Positions 55,112 through 64,000 of a stretch of DNA of 64,000 nt are shown piece by piece. Origin of the DNA: Variovorax sp. J2L1-78 (GTDB taxonomy: Bacteria; Pseudomonadota; Gammaproteobacteria; Burkholderiales; Burkholderiaceae_C); NCBI RefSeq assembly GCF_030317205.1, contig NZ_JASZYB010000002.1:238501-302500 (forward strand), given 5' to 3'. A program made the translations under genes and the position numbers. The notes under the pieces are model-generated. The model saw only the letters and a list, made by a program, of their open reading frames with translations. It had not been told where the DNA came from and searched no databases. Within the stretch, counting starts at the first letter, position 1, and each line of letters opens with the position of its first letter.

Positions 55112-55501
55112 GTGACCGTTCCCCTCTCCGATATCAACCTTCCCGCCGTGCTCGAAGAAGTGACGGCCGCCTTCGCCGAGTACCAAGAGGCACTGGTCAC
55201 CAACGACGTGGCCGTGCTCGACAAGCTCTTCTTCGACTCGCCGCATACGCTGCGCTACGGCGCGGGCGAGAACCTGTACGGCTACGACGCGATCCGCGCC
55301 TTCCGCCAGGCTCGCCCCGCGGTGAACCTCGAGCGCGAAGTGACCGTCACCGCCATCACGACCTATGGCCAGGACCTGGCCGTGACCAACATCGAGTTCA
55401 AGCGTGCCGGCAGCGACCGCATCGGCCGCCAGAGCCAGACCTGGGTGCGCCTGCCCGAGGGCTGGCGGGTGGTGTCGGCGCATGTCAGCCTGATGACTTG
55501 A
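55112..55501 (+). CDS. AtzH/HpxZ-like (DUF3225) NTF2-fold protein
   Basis: A 129-residue protein: [77 protein letters not shown]. This pattern matches HpxZ of oxalurate catabolism and AtzH of cyanuric acid degradation as I know them. AtzH was shown to be an amidohydrolase acting on carboxybiuret-type products, so a catalytic role here is possible. Start taken as GTG at 55112; GTG at 55097 is an alternative. It is the last gene of the operon. Confidence 0.8.
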   Translation: MTVPLSDINLPAVLEEVTAAFAEYQEALVTNDVAVLDKLFFDSPHTLRYGAGENLYGYDAIRAFRQARPAVNLEREVTVTAITTYGQDLAVTNIEFKRAGSDRIGRQSQTWVRLPEGWRVVSAHVSLMT

Positions 55502-55622
55502 GAACGTGTGAATGAACCTGCTGCGCGCCCCGATCTCGCCTCTGCGGTCCTCACCGCACGCGAGTGCGGCTCCGGTCCTCGACGCAAGCTCGGGGCGCTC
55601 GCGACGGTTCCTTCACACGTTC
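55501..55622. repeat. 122-bp imperfect palindromic repeat element
   Basis: The ends are a perfect 12-bp inverted repeat, AGAACGTGTGAA (55501-55512) and TTCACACGTTCT (55611-55622). Inner arms also pair (AACC...GGTT and GCGCCCCGA...TCGGGGCGC), with small hairpins TGCGGT-CCTC-ACCGCA and CGCAC-GCGA-GTGCG near the centre. It starts on the stop codon base of the AtzH-like gene. It resembles a miniature mobile or REP-type element; no ORF in it is convincing. Confidence 0.7.
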
Positions 55623-55718
55623 TGAGCGGGCGGCGCGTGCACGCGACGTTGACGACCATCAACGAACGGATGGGTGGCACACCGCACACTGTGGAGTGTC
55701 AACACTTCGAGGCGCGCG

Positions 55719-56981
55719 ATGCAACAGCCCCTGGACAGCGATGTCCTCGTCATCGGTGCCGGCCCGGCCGGGCTGGCGCTGGCCATCTCACTGGGGCAGG
55801 CCGGCCTTTCGGTCATCGTGCTCGACTCGCAGGCGCGCCACGCCCTGTCGGCACCGAAGGACGACGGCCGCGAGATCGCGCTCACGCACGACAGCGTCGC
55901 GCTGCTGAAGCAGCTCGGCATCTGGCCACGGCTCGCCACGCACGAGATCGGCGTCATCCGCGAAGCGCAGGTGCACGACGGTGGCCACGCCCGTGCCCTG
56001 CTGGACTTCAACGCGCGCGGGGGGCGCGGCGGCGGCACCGATGCCGACGTGCTGGGATGGATCGTGCCCAACCACGCGCTGCGGCGTGCAAGCTTCGAGG
56101 TGGCGAGCGCCCTGCCGTCGCTGCGCATCGTCTGCGACGCGCAAGCCTCGCAGGTGCGCCCCTTGCCGACCCACGCCGAGGTCTTCTTCGACGCCCTGCC
56201 CTCGCCCACCGGCGAGTGCCTGCGCGCCCGGCTGCTGGTGGCGGCCGACAGCCGCTTCTCGGTCACGCGCCGCCAGCTGGGCATCGGTGCCGACCTGCAC
56301 GACTTCGGCCGCACGATGGTGGTCTGCCGCATGCACCATGCGCAGCCGCACCGCGAGGTGGCGCACGAGTGCTTCGGCTACGAACGCACGCTGGCCGTGC
56401 TGCCGCTGCCGGGCGATGCGTCGTCGGTCGTGCTGACGGCCGATGCGGGCGCGGCGGCGCAACTGATGGCGCTGCCCGCGGACGCATTCACCGCACTGGT
56501 CCAACGCCAGTTCCACGACAGGCTCGGCCGCATGGCGATGGCCGGCGAGCGCCATGCCTATCCGCTGGTCGCGACCTATGCGCACCGCTTCCGGAGCATG
56601 CGCAGCGCGCTCGTCGGCGATGCCGCGGTGGGCATGCACCCGGTGACGGCGCACGGCTACAACCTCGGTCTGCAGGGCGTGGGCACGCTGGCCGGACTCG
56701 TGCTGCAGGCGCATCGCGCGGGCCAGGACATTGGTGCCGCCTCGTTGCTGGCCGCCTACGAAGCCACGCACCGCCGGCAGACCCGGCTGATCTACCACGG
56801 CACCAATGCGGTCGCGAAGCTCTATGCCGACAACCGCGCGCCGCTTCGGTTGCTGCGGCAACTGGTGCTCGAAGGCGCGCAACGCTTTCCCCCGCTCAAG
56901 GCCGCGATCACCCGGCAGCTGACGGGCCGCAGGCCCTTCGGTGACGCGGCCTTGGCGGCACCTACCAGTCCGTCCACTTAG
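55719..56981 (+). CDS. ubiM: UbiM-like FAD-dependent ubiquinone hydroxylase
   Basis: A 420-residue flavin hydroxylase of the UbiH/UbiF/UbiM family. It has [13 protein letters not shown] at about 14-26, a family-typical [19 protein letters not shown], the GD motif [23 protein letters not shown] and a [11 protein letters not shown] helix near the end. UbiM enzymes can hydroxylate one or more positions of the ubiquinone ring. Assignment to UbiM rather than UbiH or UbiF rests on the overall pattern. GAGG lies 6 bases before the ATG. It overlaps the convergent Gfo/Idh gene by 20 bp. Confidence 0.72.
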   Translation: MQQPLDSDVLVIGAGPAGLALAISLGQAGLSVIVLDSQARHALSAPKDDGREIALTHDSVALLKQLGIWPRLATHEIGVIREAQVHDGGHARALLDFNARGGRGGGTDADVLGWIVPNHALRRASFEVASALPSLRIVCDAQASQVRPLPTHAEVFFDALPSPTGECLRARLLVAADSRFSVTRRQLGIGADLHDFGRTMVVCRMHHAQPHREVAHECFGYERTLAVLPLPGDASSVVLTADAGAAAQLMALPADAFTALVQRQFHDRLGRMAMAGERHAYPLVATYAHRFRSMRSALVGDAAVGMHPVTAHGYNLGLQGVGTLAGLVLQAHRAGQDIGAASLLAAYEATHRRQTRLIYHGTNAVAKLYADNRAPLRLLRQLVLEGAQRFPPLKAAITRQLTGRRPFGDAALAAPTSPST

Positions 56982-58128
56982 CGGGGCTGGCCGCCGAGGC
57001 GACCGTGCGCTCGATGAACCGCACGCCGCGTGCGCCGTCTTCCACGCGCGGATAGTCCGCCGCGAGCGGGTCGGCCGGCACGCCATCGCGCCGCGCCCGG
57101 ATGTCCGCCACCACGCCCGCGTAGACGTTGGCGAAAGCCTCGATGAAGCCCTCGGGATGGCCGCTGGGCAGTCGGCTGGCACGCCGTGCCGATTCATGCA
57201 GCCAGGGTGCGCCGCGCGTGAGGATGCGCTTGGACCCGTCGGCCGGGAAATGCACCAGCTCGCTCGGTTGCTCCTGCCGCCAGTCGAGCGTGCCCTGCGT
57301 CCCGGTCACGCGCAGGCGCAGGTCGTTCTCGAGGCCGGTGTTGATCTGCGACGCCACCAGCACGCCGCGCGCGCCGTTGGAAAAGCGCAGCAGCACGTTG
57401 GCGTCGTCGTCGAGCGCTCGGCCCGGCACCAGCACGCCGAGGTCGGCGCACAGGCGCTCGATGGCGAGGCCGGTGACGGTCGCGATCAGGTTCTCCGCAT
57501 GCGTGCCGATGTCGCCGATGGCGCCGGCCGCCCCGCTCTTGGCGGGGTCGGTGCGCCAGCCGGCCTGCTTGTTGCCGCTGGCTTCCAGCGGCGCGGCGAG
57601 CCAGCCCTGGCTGTATTCGACGATGACCTTGCGCACCTCGCCGATCTCGCCGGCCCGCACCATCGCGCGTGCCTGCCGCACCATCGGATAACCGCTGTAG
57701 TTGTAGGTCACGCCGAAGACCGTGCCTTGCGCCGCCACCGCGGCGACCAGCGCATCGGCCTCGGCGCGCGTGTGCACCAGCGGCTTGTCGCACACGACGT
57801 GGAAGCCCGCCTCCACGAAGGCCTGCGCCACCGGGAAGTGCACATGGTTCGGCGTGACGATGGCGACGAAGTCGATGCGTTCGTGCGCCGGCCGCTTCAG
57901 CTCGTCGGCCAGCAGCGCCTGCCAGTCGCCATGGTTGCGGTCGTCGGCCAGGAACAGGTCGCGGCCCGAGGCGCGCGCCTTCTCCGCGCTCGACGACAGC
58001 GCGCCGGCCACCAGCTCGCACTGGCCGTCGAGCGCGATGGCATGGCGGTGCACGGCGCCGATGAAGGCGTCGCGGCCGCCGCCGACCATGGCGTAGCGCA
58101 GCTTGCGGGGAGCGTTGTCCGCAGTCAC
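56962..58128 (-). CDS. Gfo/Idh/MocA family oxidoreductase
   Basis: A 388-residue NAD(P)-dependent sugar or polyol dehydrogenase. The cofactor motif is [14 protein letters not shown] near residue 15-28, the conserved lysine is in CDKPL, and the substrate histidine is in [10 protein letters not shown]. Being the last gene of a ribose-type transporter operon, it probably oxidises or reduces the imported sugar. It follows the binding-protein gene by 1 bp. Confidence 0.9.
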   Translation of the reverse strand: MTADNAPRKLRYAMVGGGRDAFIGAVHRHAIALDGQCELVAGALSSSAEKARASGRDLFLADDRNHGDWQALLADELKRPAHERIDFVAIVTPNHVHFPVAQAFVEAGFHVVCDKPLVHTRAEADALVAAVAAQGTVFGVTYNYSGYPMVRQARAMVRAGEIGEVRKVIVEYSQGWLAAPLEASGNKQAGWRTDPAKSGAAGAIGDIGTHAENLIATVTGLAIERLCADLGVLVPGRALDDDANVLLRFSNGARGVLVASQINTGLENDLRLRVTGTQGTLDWRQEQPSELVHFPADGSKRILTRGAPWLHESARRASRLPSGHPEGFIEAFANVYAGVVADIRARRDGVPADPLAADYPRVEDGARGVRFIERTVASAASPAKWTDW

Positions 58129-58129
58129 A

Positions 58130-59092
58130 TCAGAACGGCGAGTTGGGGAAGTAGAAGTCTTTCGCGTTGTCCTTCGTGATCAGCACCGACGGGATGATCG
58201 TCGTGGCCGGCAGCTTCTCGCCCTTCAGGCGCGCTTCGGCGGTGAGCTTGATCGCGTCGTAGATGAACTTGGGCGAGTAGCTCACGTCGGCGTCGATCAT
58301 CTTGTTCTTGCCGTCCATGATGGTCTTGACCATGCCCTTGGCGCCGGCGCCGCCGAACACGATCTTGATGTCGTCACGCTTGGCCTGCTCGATGGCCTTG
58401 AGCACACCCACCGCCATGTCGTCGTCGGCCGCCCAGATGGCGTCGATGCTCTTGAAGCGCGTGAGGTAGTCCTGCGTGACCTTGAAGGCGTCGTCGCGGT
58501 TCCAGTTGGCGTACTTGGCGTCGAGCAGCTTCACGTCGGGGTGGTTCTTGAGCACCGCGTTGAAGGCGTCCATGCGCTCGTTGTCGAGCGTGGTCGCGAT
58601 GCCGCGCAGTGCCACCACGTTGCCCTTGCCGCCCAGCTTCTTCACGATGTACTCGGCCGGGATCTTGCCGAAAGCGGTGTTGTCGCCAGCGACATACGCG
58701 TCCTGCGCGCTGGTGTCGGTCAGGCCGCGGTCGACCACCGTCACGTAGGCGCCCTTGGCCTTCACCTGCGCCACGGGCTTGGTCAGCGCGGCCGATTCGA
58801 AGGGGAAGATCACGAGCGCATTGATCTTGGTGACGGTCGTGAAGTCCTGCAGCTGGTTGGCCTGCTCGGGCGCGCCGCTGGCGGTCTTGATCGTGATCTT
58901 CAGGTCCTTGTGTTCCTTCTCCAGGTCCTTCTTCGCCTGGTTGGCCCAGTAGTTGATGCCGCCCATGAAGCTGTGGGTCGCCGCAGGAATCGACACGCCG
59001 AGGTTGACCTTCTCGGCGGCGAGTGCGGGCAGGCTGGTCAGGGAAGCGGCTGCGATGGCCGTGAGCGCGATGCGGCGGGTGAAGCGTGTCAT
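58130..59092 (-). CDS. Sugar ABC transporter periplasmic binding protein (ribose/RbsB type)
   Basis: A 320-residue periplasmic protein with signal peptide [25 protein letters not shown] and the type I binding fold: [49 protein letters not shown]. Its family binds ribose, xylose, inositol or similar compounds. Ligand is not identifiable by eye. Confidence 0.9.
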   Translation of the reverse strand: MTRFTRRIALTAIAAASLTSLPALAAEKVNLGVSIPAATHSFMGGINYWANQAKKDLEKEHKDLKITIKTASGAPEQANQLQDFTTVTKINALVIFPFESAALTKPVAQVKAKGAYVTVVDRGLTDTSAQDAYVAGDNTAFGKIPAEYIVKKLGGKGNVVALRGIATTLDNERMDAFNAVLKNHPDVKLLDAKYANWNRDDAFKVTQDYLTRFKSIDAIWAADDDMAVGVLKAIEQAKRDDIKIVFGGAGAKGMVKTIMDGKNKMIDADVSYSPKFIYDAIKLTAEARLKGEKLPATTIIPSVLITKDNAKDFYFPNSPF

Positions 59093-59134
59093 GAGGAATG
59101 TCTCCTTGTGGTTGGATGGAACGGAACGGAAAGC

Positions 59135-60142
59135 TCAGCGTCGGCCGCGTTGAAGGAACGCGACGATGATGATGACGAAGCCCTGCACCGCCGCATTCAG
59201 GTACACGCTGATGATGCTGGTGAGGTTCAGGATGTTGCTGATGACCGAGAGCAGGATCGCGCCGATCACCGTGCCGGTGATGCTGCCCGCGCCGCCCTTG
59301 AGCGCGGTGCCGCCGACGATCACGGCCGCGATCGCTTCCAGCTCCCACAGCAGGCCGGTGGTGGGCGACGCCGAGCCGAGGCGCGGCACGTACAGCAGCG
59401 TCGCGATGCCCACGCACACGCCGAGCAGCACGTAAGTGAGGATCTTCACGCGGTCCACATCGACGGCCGCATAGCGCGCCACCTGTTCGTTCGAGCCGAT
59501 GGCCTGCACGTAGCGGCCGTAGGCGGTGCGATTGAGGATCACGCCGCCGATCACCGCGACGATGAAGAAGACCCACACCGGCACCGGGATGCCTGCGAGG
59601 CTCGCGTAGTAGACCGGCGCGTAGAGGTCCGACAGCTCGTTGTCGAGCGTGAGCGCGCCGCCGTCGGCGAAGTACGTGAGGTAGGCGCGGAAGATGCCCA
59701 GCGTGCCCAGCGTCACGATGAAGGGCTCGATGCGGCCCTTGGTGATGAGCAGGCCGTGCGCCAGCCCGAACATCGCGCCCAGCACCACCGCGAGCGTGGC
59801 GCCGAGCATCACCGCCATCAGCGGCGAGCCGGTGGCGGGCCCGGCCCAGTTGATGAACATGATCACGCTGCCGGCGATGAGCGCGGCCATCGAACCGACC
59901 GACAGGTCGATGCCGCCCGAGATGATCACGAAGCACATCCCCACCGCGATGATGCCGATGAAGGCCGTGCGCGTGAGCACGTTCATCGCGTTGTCGGCCG
60001 TGGCGAAGTCGCTGTTGAGCAGCGTGCCCGCGATGCACAGCAGCACCAGGCCGATGACCGGGCCGATGCCGTGCAGGCGCTCGGCCCAGCCGGGCTTGTT
60101 CTCGGCGCGGTGCGTGGCGGCCTCAGGCGTTGGCGTGGTCAT
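59135..60142 (-). CDS. Sugar ABC transporter permease (RbsC type)
   Basis: A 335-residue inner-membrane protein with eight or more helices and the family motifs [16 protein letters not shown] and [19 protein letters not shown]. The ATG at 60142 is 17 bp inside the upstream ATPase gene, so the two overlap; an ATG at 60160 is also possible. It pairs with the RbsA-type ATPase and the binding protein. Confidence 0.9.
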   Translation of the reverse strand: MTTPTPEAATHRAENKPGWAERLHGIGPVIGLVLLCIAGTLLNSDFATADNAMNVLTRTAFIGIIAVGMCFVIISGGIDLSVGSMAALIAGSVIMFINWAGPATGSPLMAVMLGATLAVVLGAMFGLAHGLLITKGRIEPFIVTLGTLGIFRAYLTYFADGGALTLDNELSDLYAPVYYASLAGIPVPVWVFFIVAVIGGVILNRTAYGRYVQAIGSNEQVARYAAVDVDRVKILTYVLLGVCVGIATLLYVPRLGSASPTTGLLWELEAIAAVIVGGTALKGGAGSITGTVIGAILLSVISNILNLTSIISVYLNAAVQGFVIIIVAFLQRGRR

Positions 60143-61640
60143 GGGCGGTTCCTGTGGCATGGGCGATGAGTTGTTCTTCGGTCAGGTGCTCGGCGTCGAG
60201 CGTGGTCACCAGCCGGCCGGCGCGCATCACCGCGACGCGGTGGCACAGGCCGATCAGTTCCATGAGCTCCGACGAGACGACGATCACGGCAAGCCCTTCG
60301 CGGGCGAGTCGCTGGATCAGGAAATAGATGTCGCGCTTGGCACCGATGTCGACGCCGCGCGTGGGCTCGTCGAGCACCACCACCTTCGGTTGCGGCTGCA
60401 GCACCTTGGCGAGTGCGAGCTTCTGCTGGTTGCCACCCGACAGCGACGAGGCGCGTGCGTCGAGGTTGCCGGTGCGGATGCCGTAGTCCTTCACCGCCTC
60501 GGTCAGCGCGGCGCGCTCGGCGTCGGGCTTGAGCCACGGCGTGGCGTAGCGTTCGAGCGCCATCAGCGTGAGGTTCTGGCGCAAGCCGAGGTGCACGTGC
60601 AGCCCCTTGCCCTTGCGGTCTTCGCTCAGATAAGAGAAGCCGTGCTTCGCAGCATCGCGCGGGCTGCGCCAGCCCCTGCCGCCGGGCACCGCGCGGCCGA
60701 GCATCTCGACCTGGCCGCTGGCGGGACGCAAGCCCATCAGGCCTTCGAACAACTCGGTGCGGCCCGCGCCGACGAGGCCGGCGAAGCCCAGGATCTCGCC
60801 CGGCCGCACCTCGAAGCTCGCGCCCTGCGCCCAGCCGGGCACGTTGAAGTCGTGCACCTTCATGGCGGGTGCGGCGGCGCGCACGACGATGTCGCGCGGC
60901 GGGTAGAGGTCGGTCAGCTCGCGGCCGACCATCCGGTTCGCCATCTCGTGGCGGGTGATCTCGGCCGTGGGCGAGCGCATGACGAAGCGGCCGTCGCGCA
61001 TCACGATCACGTCGTCGGTCACGCGCTCGACTTCGTCGAGCTTGTGCGAGATGTAGACGATGGTCACGCCTTCGGCACGCAGCTGGGCGATCAGACCGAA
61101 CAGGCGTTCGGTTTCGCCCGGCGTGAGCGTGGCGGTGGGCTCGTCCATGATCAGCAGGCGAGCGCGGCGCGCGATGGCCTTGGCGATCTCGACCAGCTGC
61201 TTTTCCGCGACGATGAGCCGGCGGACGCGGGTAGCAGGATCGATGGCCAGGCCGACCTGCGCCAGGGCGGCGGCGGCCTCGCGTTCCATGGCCGCGTCGT
61301 CGAGCAGCCAGCCCTTCTTCTTCTCGTGGCCGAGGAAGATGTTCTGCGCCACGCTCAGGTCTTCGGCGAGGTTGAACTCCTGGTGGATCAGCACGATGCC
61401 CAGCGCCTCGGCGTCGCGCGAACTGGCGAACTGCTGCGGCGCGCCGTCGATGCGCAGCGTGCCGCCGCTCGGCCGCTCGTAGCCCGCGAGGATCTTCATC
61501 AGCGTGGACTTGCCCGCGCCGTTCTCGCCGAGCAGGCCGTAGACCCGACCAGGTTCCAGCGAGAAGCTCACGCCGTGCAGCACCTGCACCGGGCCGAAGG
61601 CCTTCTCGATGGCGTCGAAGTCGACGGCCAGTCCCTTCAT
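60123..61640 (-). CDS. Sugar ABC transporter ATP-binding protein (RbsA/MglA type)
   Basis: A 505-residue protein with two ATPase cassettes. The first has Walker [10 protein letters not shown] (38-46). The second has [15 protein letters not shown] and [17 protein letters not shown], the usual form of the carbohydrate class. Start ATG at 61640 overlaps the ROK gene stop as ATGA. Confidence 0.94.
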   Translation of the reverse strand: MKGLAVDFDAIEKAFGPVQVLHGVSFSLEPGRVYGLLGENGAGKSTLMKILAGYERPSGGTLRIDGAPQQFASSRDAEALGIVLIHQEFNLAEDLSVAQNIFLGHEKKKGWLLDDAAMEREAAAALAQVGLAIDPATRVRRLIVAEKQLVEIAKAIARRARLLIMDEPTATLTPGETERLFGLIAQLRAEGVTIVYISHKLDEVERVTDDVIVMRDGRFVMRSPTAEITRHEMANRMVGRELTDLYPPRDIVVRAAAPAMKVHDFNVPGWAQGASFEVRPGEILGFAGLVGAGRTELFEGLMGLRPASGQVEMLGRAVPGGRGWRSPRDAAKHGFSYLSEDRKGKGLHVHLGLRQNLTLMALERYATPWLKPDAERAALTEAVKDYGIRTGNLDARASSLSGGNQQKLALAKVLQPQPKVVVLDEPTRGVDIGAKRDIYFLIQRLAREGLAVIVVSSELMELIGLCHRVAVMRAGRLVTTLDAEHLTEEQLIAHATGTAHDHANA

Positions 61641-62839
61641 GGCGCGATCCCTTTCACCTTCAGCGTTTCCTGCATCGCCAGCACGCCCGCGCCGATGAGG
61701 CCGGCCTGCGCGCCCAGCGGCGTGTACTGGATCTCGAGGTGCCGCGTCGACAGCGCCAGCGAGCGCTGGTACACGCTCTGGCGCACCGCCGCGAGGAACA
61801 GCGGCCCGATGTGCGTGATGCCCCCGCCGATGAACACATGCGACGGGTTGAAGAAGTTGACCACCGACGCCAGCATCTGGCCCAGCAGGTTGCCGGCGCG
61901 CTGGATGATGGCGTTGGCCGCGGCGTCGCCCGCGCGGCCGGCATGCGCCACGTCGAGCGCGTCGAGCCGGCCCTGCGTGCGCAGACGCTCGGCGAGCATC
62001 GCGCTGTCGCCCGCCTCCGCCGCCTCGACCGCCATGCGCGCAATGGCGGGCCCGGCCGCCATCACCTCCACGCAGCCGACGTTGCCGCAGTGGCAGCGCG
62101 GGCCTTCCTGGTCGACGCAGATGTGGCCCACGTCGCCGGCCGAACCGGCCGCGCCACGGTACACCTCGCCATGGCAGACGATGCCGCAGCCGATGCCGGT
62201 GCCGACCTTGATGACGAGGAAGTTGCTCAAGGTGCGCTTGAGGCGCCAGAGCTCGCCCAGCGCCATCAGGTTGACGTCGTTGTCGACGAAAACGGGCGCC
62301 GCATAGTCTTCGCGCAGCGCCTCGCGGATCGAGAAGCCGTCCCAGGCCGGCATCAGCGGCGGGTTCACGAGCTGGCCGATCTGGAAGTTCACCGGCCCAG
62401 GCACGCCGATGCCGATGCCCATCACCTTCGACGCGTCGAGCCCGCACTGCGCCAGCAGCTCACGCATCAGCACCCGCACCCGCGCCAGCACGACGCCGGG
62501 CCCCTGGAGCACGTCGGCCGCTTCGGCGCATTGGGCGAGCGGCCGCAGGTCGGGGCCGAGCACGGCGAGGTCGAGGCTGGTGGCGCCGATGTCGATGCCC
62601 ACCAACACGCCGAGCGTGCCATTGAGTTGCAGGTGCTCGGCGCGGCGGCCGCCCGAGGAGCGCTGCAAACCGGCTTCGGCCAGCAGGCCCTGGTCGACCA
62701 GGCCGGCGATCAGCGCGTTGGCCTTGCTCTTGGAGAAGCCGAGCTGCTCGGCCATGCCATGGCGCGAGCCGCCCGCCGACCAAAAGGTCGTCTCGAGCAG
62801 CTGCATCTCGTCGGCCGTCAGGCCGCGCCAGCGTTCCAT
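61637..62839 (-). CDS. ROK family transcriptional regulator (NagC/XylR type)
   Basis: A 400-residue protein. The N-terminal winged helix (about 10-60: GSRHGMAEQLGFSKSKANALIAGLVDQGLL) precedes a sugar-kinase-like ROK fold starting LVGIDIGATSLDLAVLG near residue 79. The ROK zinc motif is CHCGNVGCVE. It is the first gene of the sugar operon and probably represses it until the sugar binds. Confidence 0.92.
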   Translation of the reverse strand: MERWRGLTADEMQLLETTFWSAGGSRHGMAEQLGFSKSKANALIAGLVDQGLLAEAGLQRSSGGRRAEHLQLNGTLGVLVGIDIGATSLDLAVLGPDLRPLAQCAEAADVLQGPGVVLARVRVLMRELLAQCGLDASKVMGIGIGVPGPVNFQIGQLVNPPLMPAWDGFSIREALREDYAAPVFVDNDVNLMALGELWRLKRTLSNFLVIKVGTGIGCGIVCHGEVYRGAAGSAGDVGHICVDQEGPRCHCGNVGCVEVMAAGPAIARMAVEAAEAGDSAMLAERLRTQGRLDALDVAHAGRAGDAAANAIIQRAGNLLGQMLASVVNFFNPSHVFIGGGITHIGPLFLAAVRQSVYQRSLALSTRHLEIQYTPLGAQAGLIGAGVLAMQETLKVKGIAP

Positions 62840-62925
62840 GGGTTTGTCTCCGTCTCTCGCGCCGGCATCGGATGGCCGAGGCGGAAGCCGGATACTAGAG
62901 AGCCCGCTTCAGCCGGACAAGGCTG

Positions 62926-62958
62926 AACTTCGACCATTTACAGGCCAAACTTCGTTTG
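62926..62958. promoter_or_regulatory. Candidate ROK operator region
   Basis: About 90-120 bp before the ROK gene, AACTTCG occurs at 62926-62932 and 62948-62954 (22 bp apart). The second copy is part of CAAAC-TTC-GTTTG (62946-62958), a small palindrome. The region is AT-richer than its surroundings and could hold the operon promoter. Confidence 0.35.
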
Positions 62959-62986
62959 CATTTCTTCGGCTTCGACCGCGCCAATG

Positions 62987-63009
62987 AAAAAGCCGCCCGG
63001 AGGCGGCTT
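62987..63009 (-). terminator. Terminator of the ATP synthase operon
   Basis: On the minus strand, AAGCCGCC (63009-63002) pairs with GGCGGCTT (62997-62990) around a 4-base loop, then a T run. It lies 21 bp after the atpC stop and marks the operon end. Confidence 0.9.
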
Positions 63010-63030
63010 CGTCGCAGACGGCGAACCGTC

Positions 63031-63450
63031 TTACTTCTTCTGGCGGTACTTGCGCAGCGCAGCGATCTGCGCGGCCATCACGGCCAGTTCCGACTGTGCC
63101 ATCGCGATGTCGATGTCGCTCTTGGCGTTCTTCAGCGCTTCCTCGGCCGCGGCCTTGGCGGCGTTGGCCTTCTCGTCGTCGAGGTCCTTGCCGCGGATCG
63201 CGGTGTCGGACAGCACGGTGACGGTGTTCGGCTGCACTTCCAGAATGCCACCGGCCACGAAGACGAATTCCTCGCCGCCGTCGGCCGTCTCGATGCGCAC
63301 GGCACCGGGGCGGATGCGCGTGATCAGCGGGGTGTGGCGCGGGTAGATGCCGAGCTCGCCGGCTTCACCGGGCAGCGCGACGAACTTGGCCTCGCCCGAG
63401 AAGATCGACTCTTCCGCGCTGACCACGTCGACGTGAATGGTGTTTGCCAT
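63031..63450 (-). CDS. atpC: F-type ATP synthase epsilon subunit
   Basis: A 139-residue central-stalk subunit: an N-terminal beta sandwich ([46 protein letters not shown]) and a C-terminal helical hairpin ([36 protein letters not shown]). It couples rotation to catalysis and can inhibit ATP hydrolysis. GAGGAAA precedes its ATG. It is the last gene of the atp operon, 18 bp after atpD. Confidence 0.97.
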   Translation of the reverse strand: MANTIHVDVVSAEESIFSGEAKFVALPGEAGELGIYPRHTPLITRIRPGAVRIETADGGEEFVFVAGGILEVQPNTVTVLSDTAIRGKDLDDEKANAAKAAAEEALKNAKSDIDIAMAQSELAVMAAQIAALRKYRQKK

Positions 63451-63468
63451 GTGCTTTCCTCGGCCGCT

Positions 63469-64000
<532 letters not shown>

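Noticed and set aside
48100..55501. Simple assignment as a cyanuric acid or atrazine degradation cluster
   Set aside because: A flavin monooxygenase and VOC protein are not needed for cyanuric acid, and AtzG, AtzF and clear AtzE hallmarks are not seen; only the family-level name is justified.

Overview
This 64 kb window is high-GC bacterial chromosome from a Betaproteobacterium of the Burkholderiales, most likely Comamonadaceae and probably Variovorax or a close relative. The reasons are the very GC-rich third codon positions, the pilT-pilU, rsmI-yraN-diaA-BON and atpD-atpC neighbourhoods, the many tripartite and ABC uptake/catabolic operons with IclR, LysR, Lrp and ROK regulators, and an intergenic CCCCCT-CA-AGGGGG repeat of a type I associate with that family. 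Coding density is high. No gene-free stretch exceeds about 220 bases, and I see no phage, insertion sequence, transposase or CRISPR array.

Layout. 0-5.6 kb: the 5' end of a secreted proline-rich protein, a TetR regulator, arginase, a stand-alone receiver protein, a DUF2242 lipoprotein, glutamate dehydrogenase and a divergent IclR regulator. 5.6-13.2 kb (minus strand): a six-gene operon pairing a polyamine-type ABC importer, whose two permeases are fused, with an FAD 2-hydroxyacid dehydrogenase, an FMN 2-hydroxyacid dehydrogenase and a DapA-family aldolase. 13.4-16.9 kb: putA with a divergent Lrp-type regulator. 17-19 kb: a LysR regulator divergent from an SDR-like protein and a tautomerase. 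19-23.4 kb: yggS, pilT, pilU, pdeM and a cyclic-nucleotide-binding protein. 23.4-28.3 kb: lemA with two TPM-domain genes, a SnoaL-like protein, a YheT-type hydrolase, a DUF2946 protein and a membrane-anchored cytochrome c. 28.4-35.1 kb: a complete RND efflux operon with its divergent AcrR-type repressor and a recognisable AcrR-like operator.

35.1-39.4 kb: tRNA-Arg(CCG) with a strong terminator, then rsmI and yraN, which start head-to-head on overlapping start codons, followed by diaA-like and BON-domain genes, a 3-hydroxyisobutyrate-dehydrogenase-type enzyme and a NIPSNAP protein. 39.5-44.8 kb: the ligase-associated DNA repair trio (exonuclease, ATP-dependent ligase, DEXH helicase), coupled by ATGA overlaps; their usual partner pdeM lies 17 kb away. 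45-48 kb: a membrane diguanylate cyclase and a LysR regulator.

48.1-55.5 kb is the most unusual locus. It is a tight operon of a ring-opening amidohydrolase (barbiturase/cyanuric acid hydrolase family), an amidase-signature hydrolase, an FAD aromatic-type monooxygenase, a VOC-fold protein, a NitT/TauT-type ABC importer and an AtzH/HpxZ-like protein. It reads as an uptake and degradation pathway for an N-heterocycle that I cannot match to a described pathway. It ends in a 122-bp palindromic repeat element. 55.7-62.8 kb: a UbiM-like hydroxylase, then a minus-strand sugar operon (ROK regulator, ribose-type ABC importer, Gfo/Idh/MocA oxidoreductase). 63-64 kb: the end of the ATP synthase operon (atpD partial, atpC) with its terminator.
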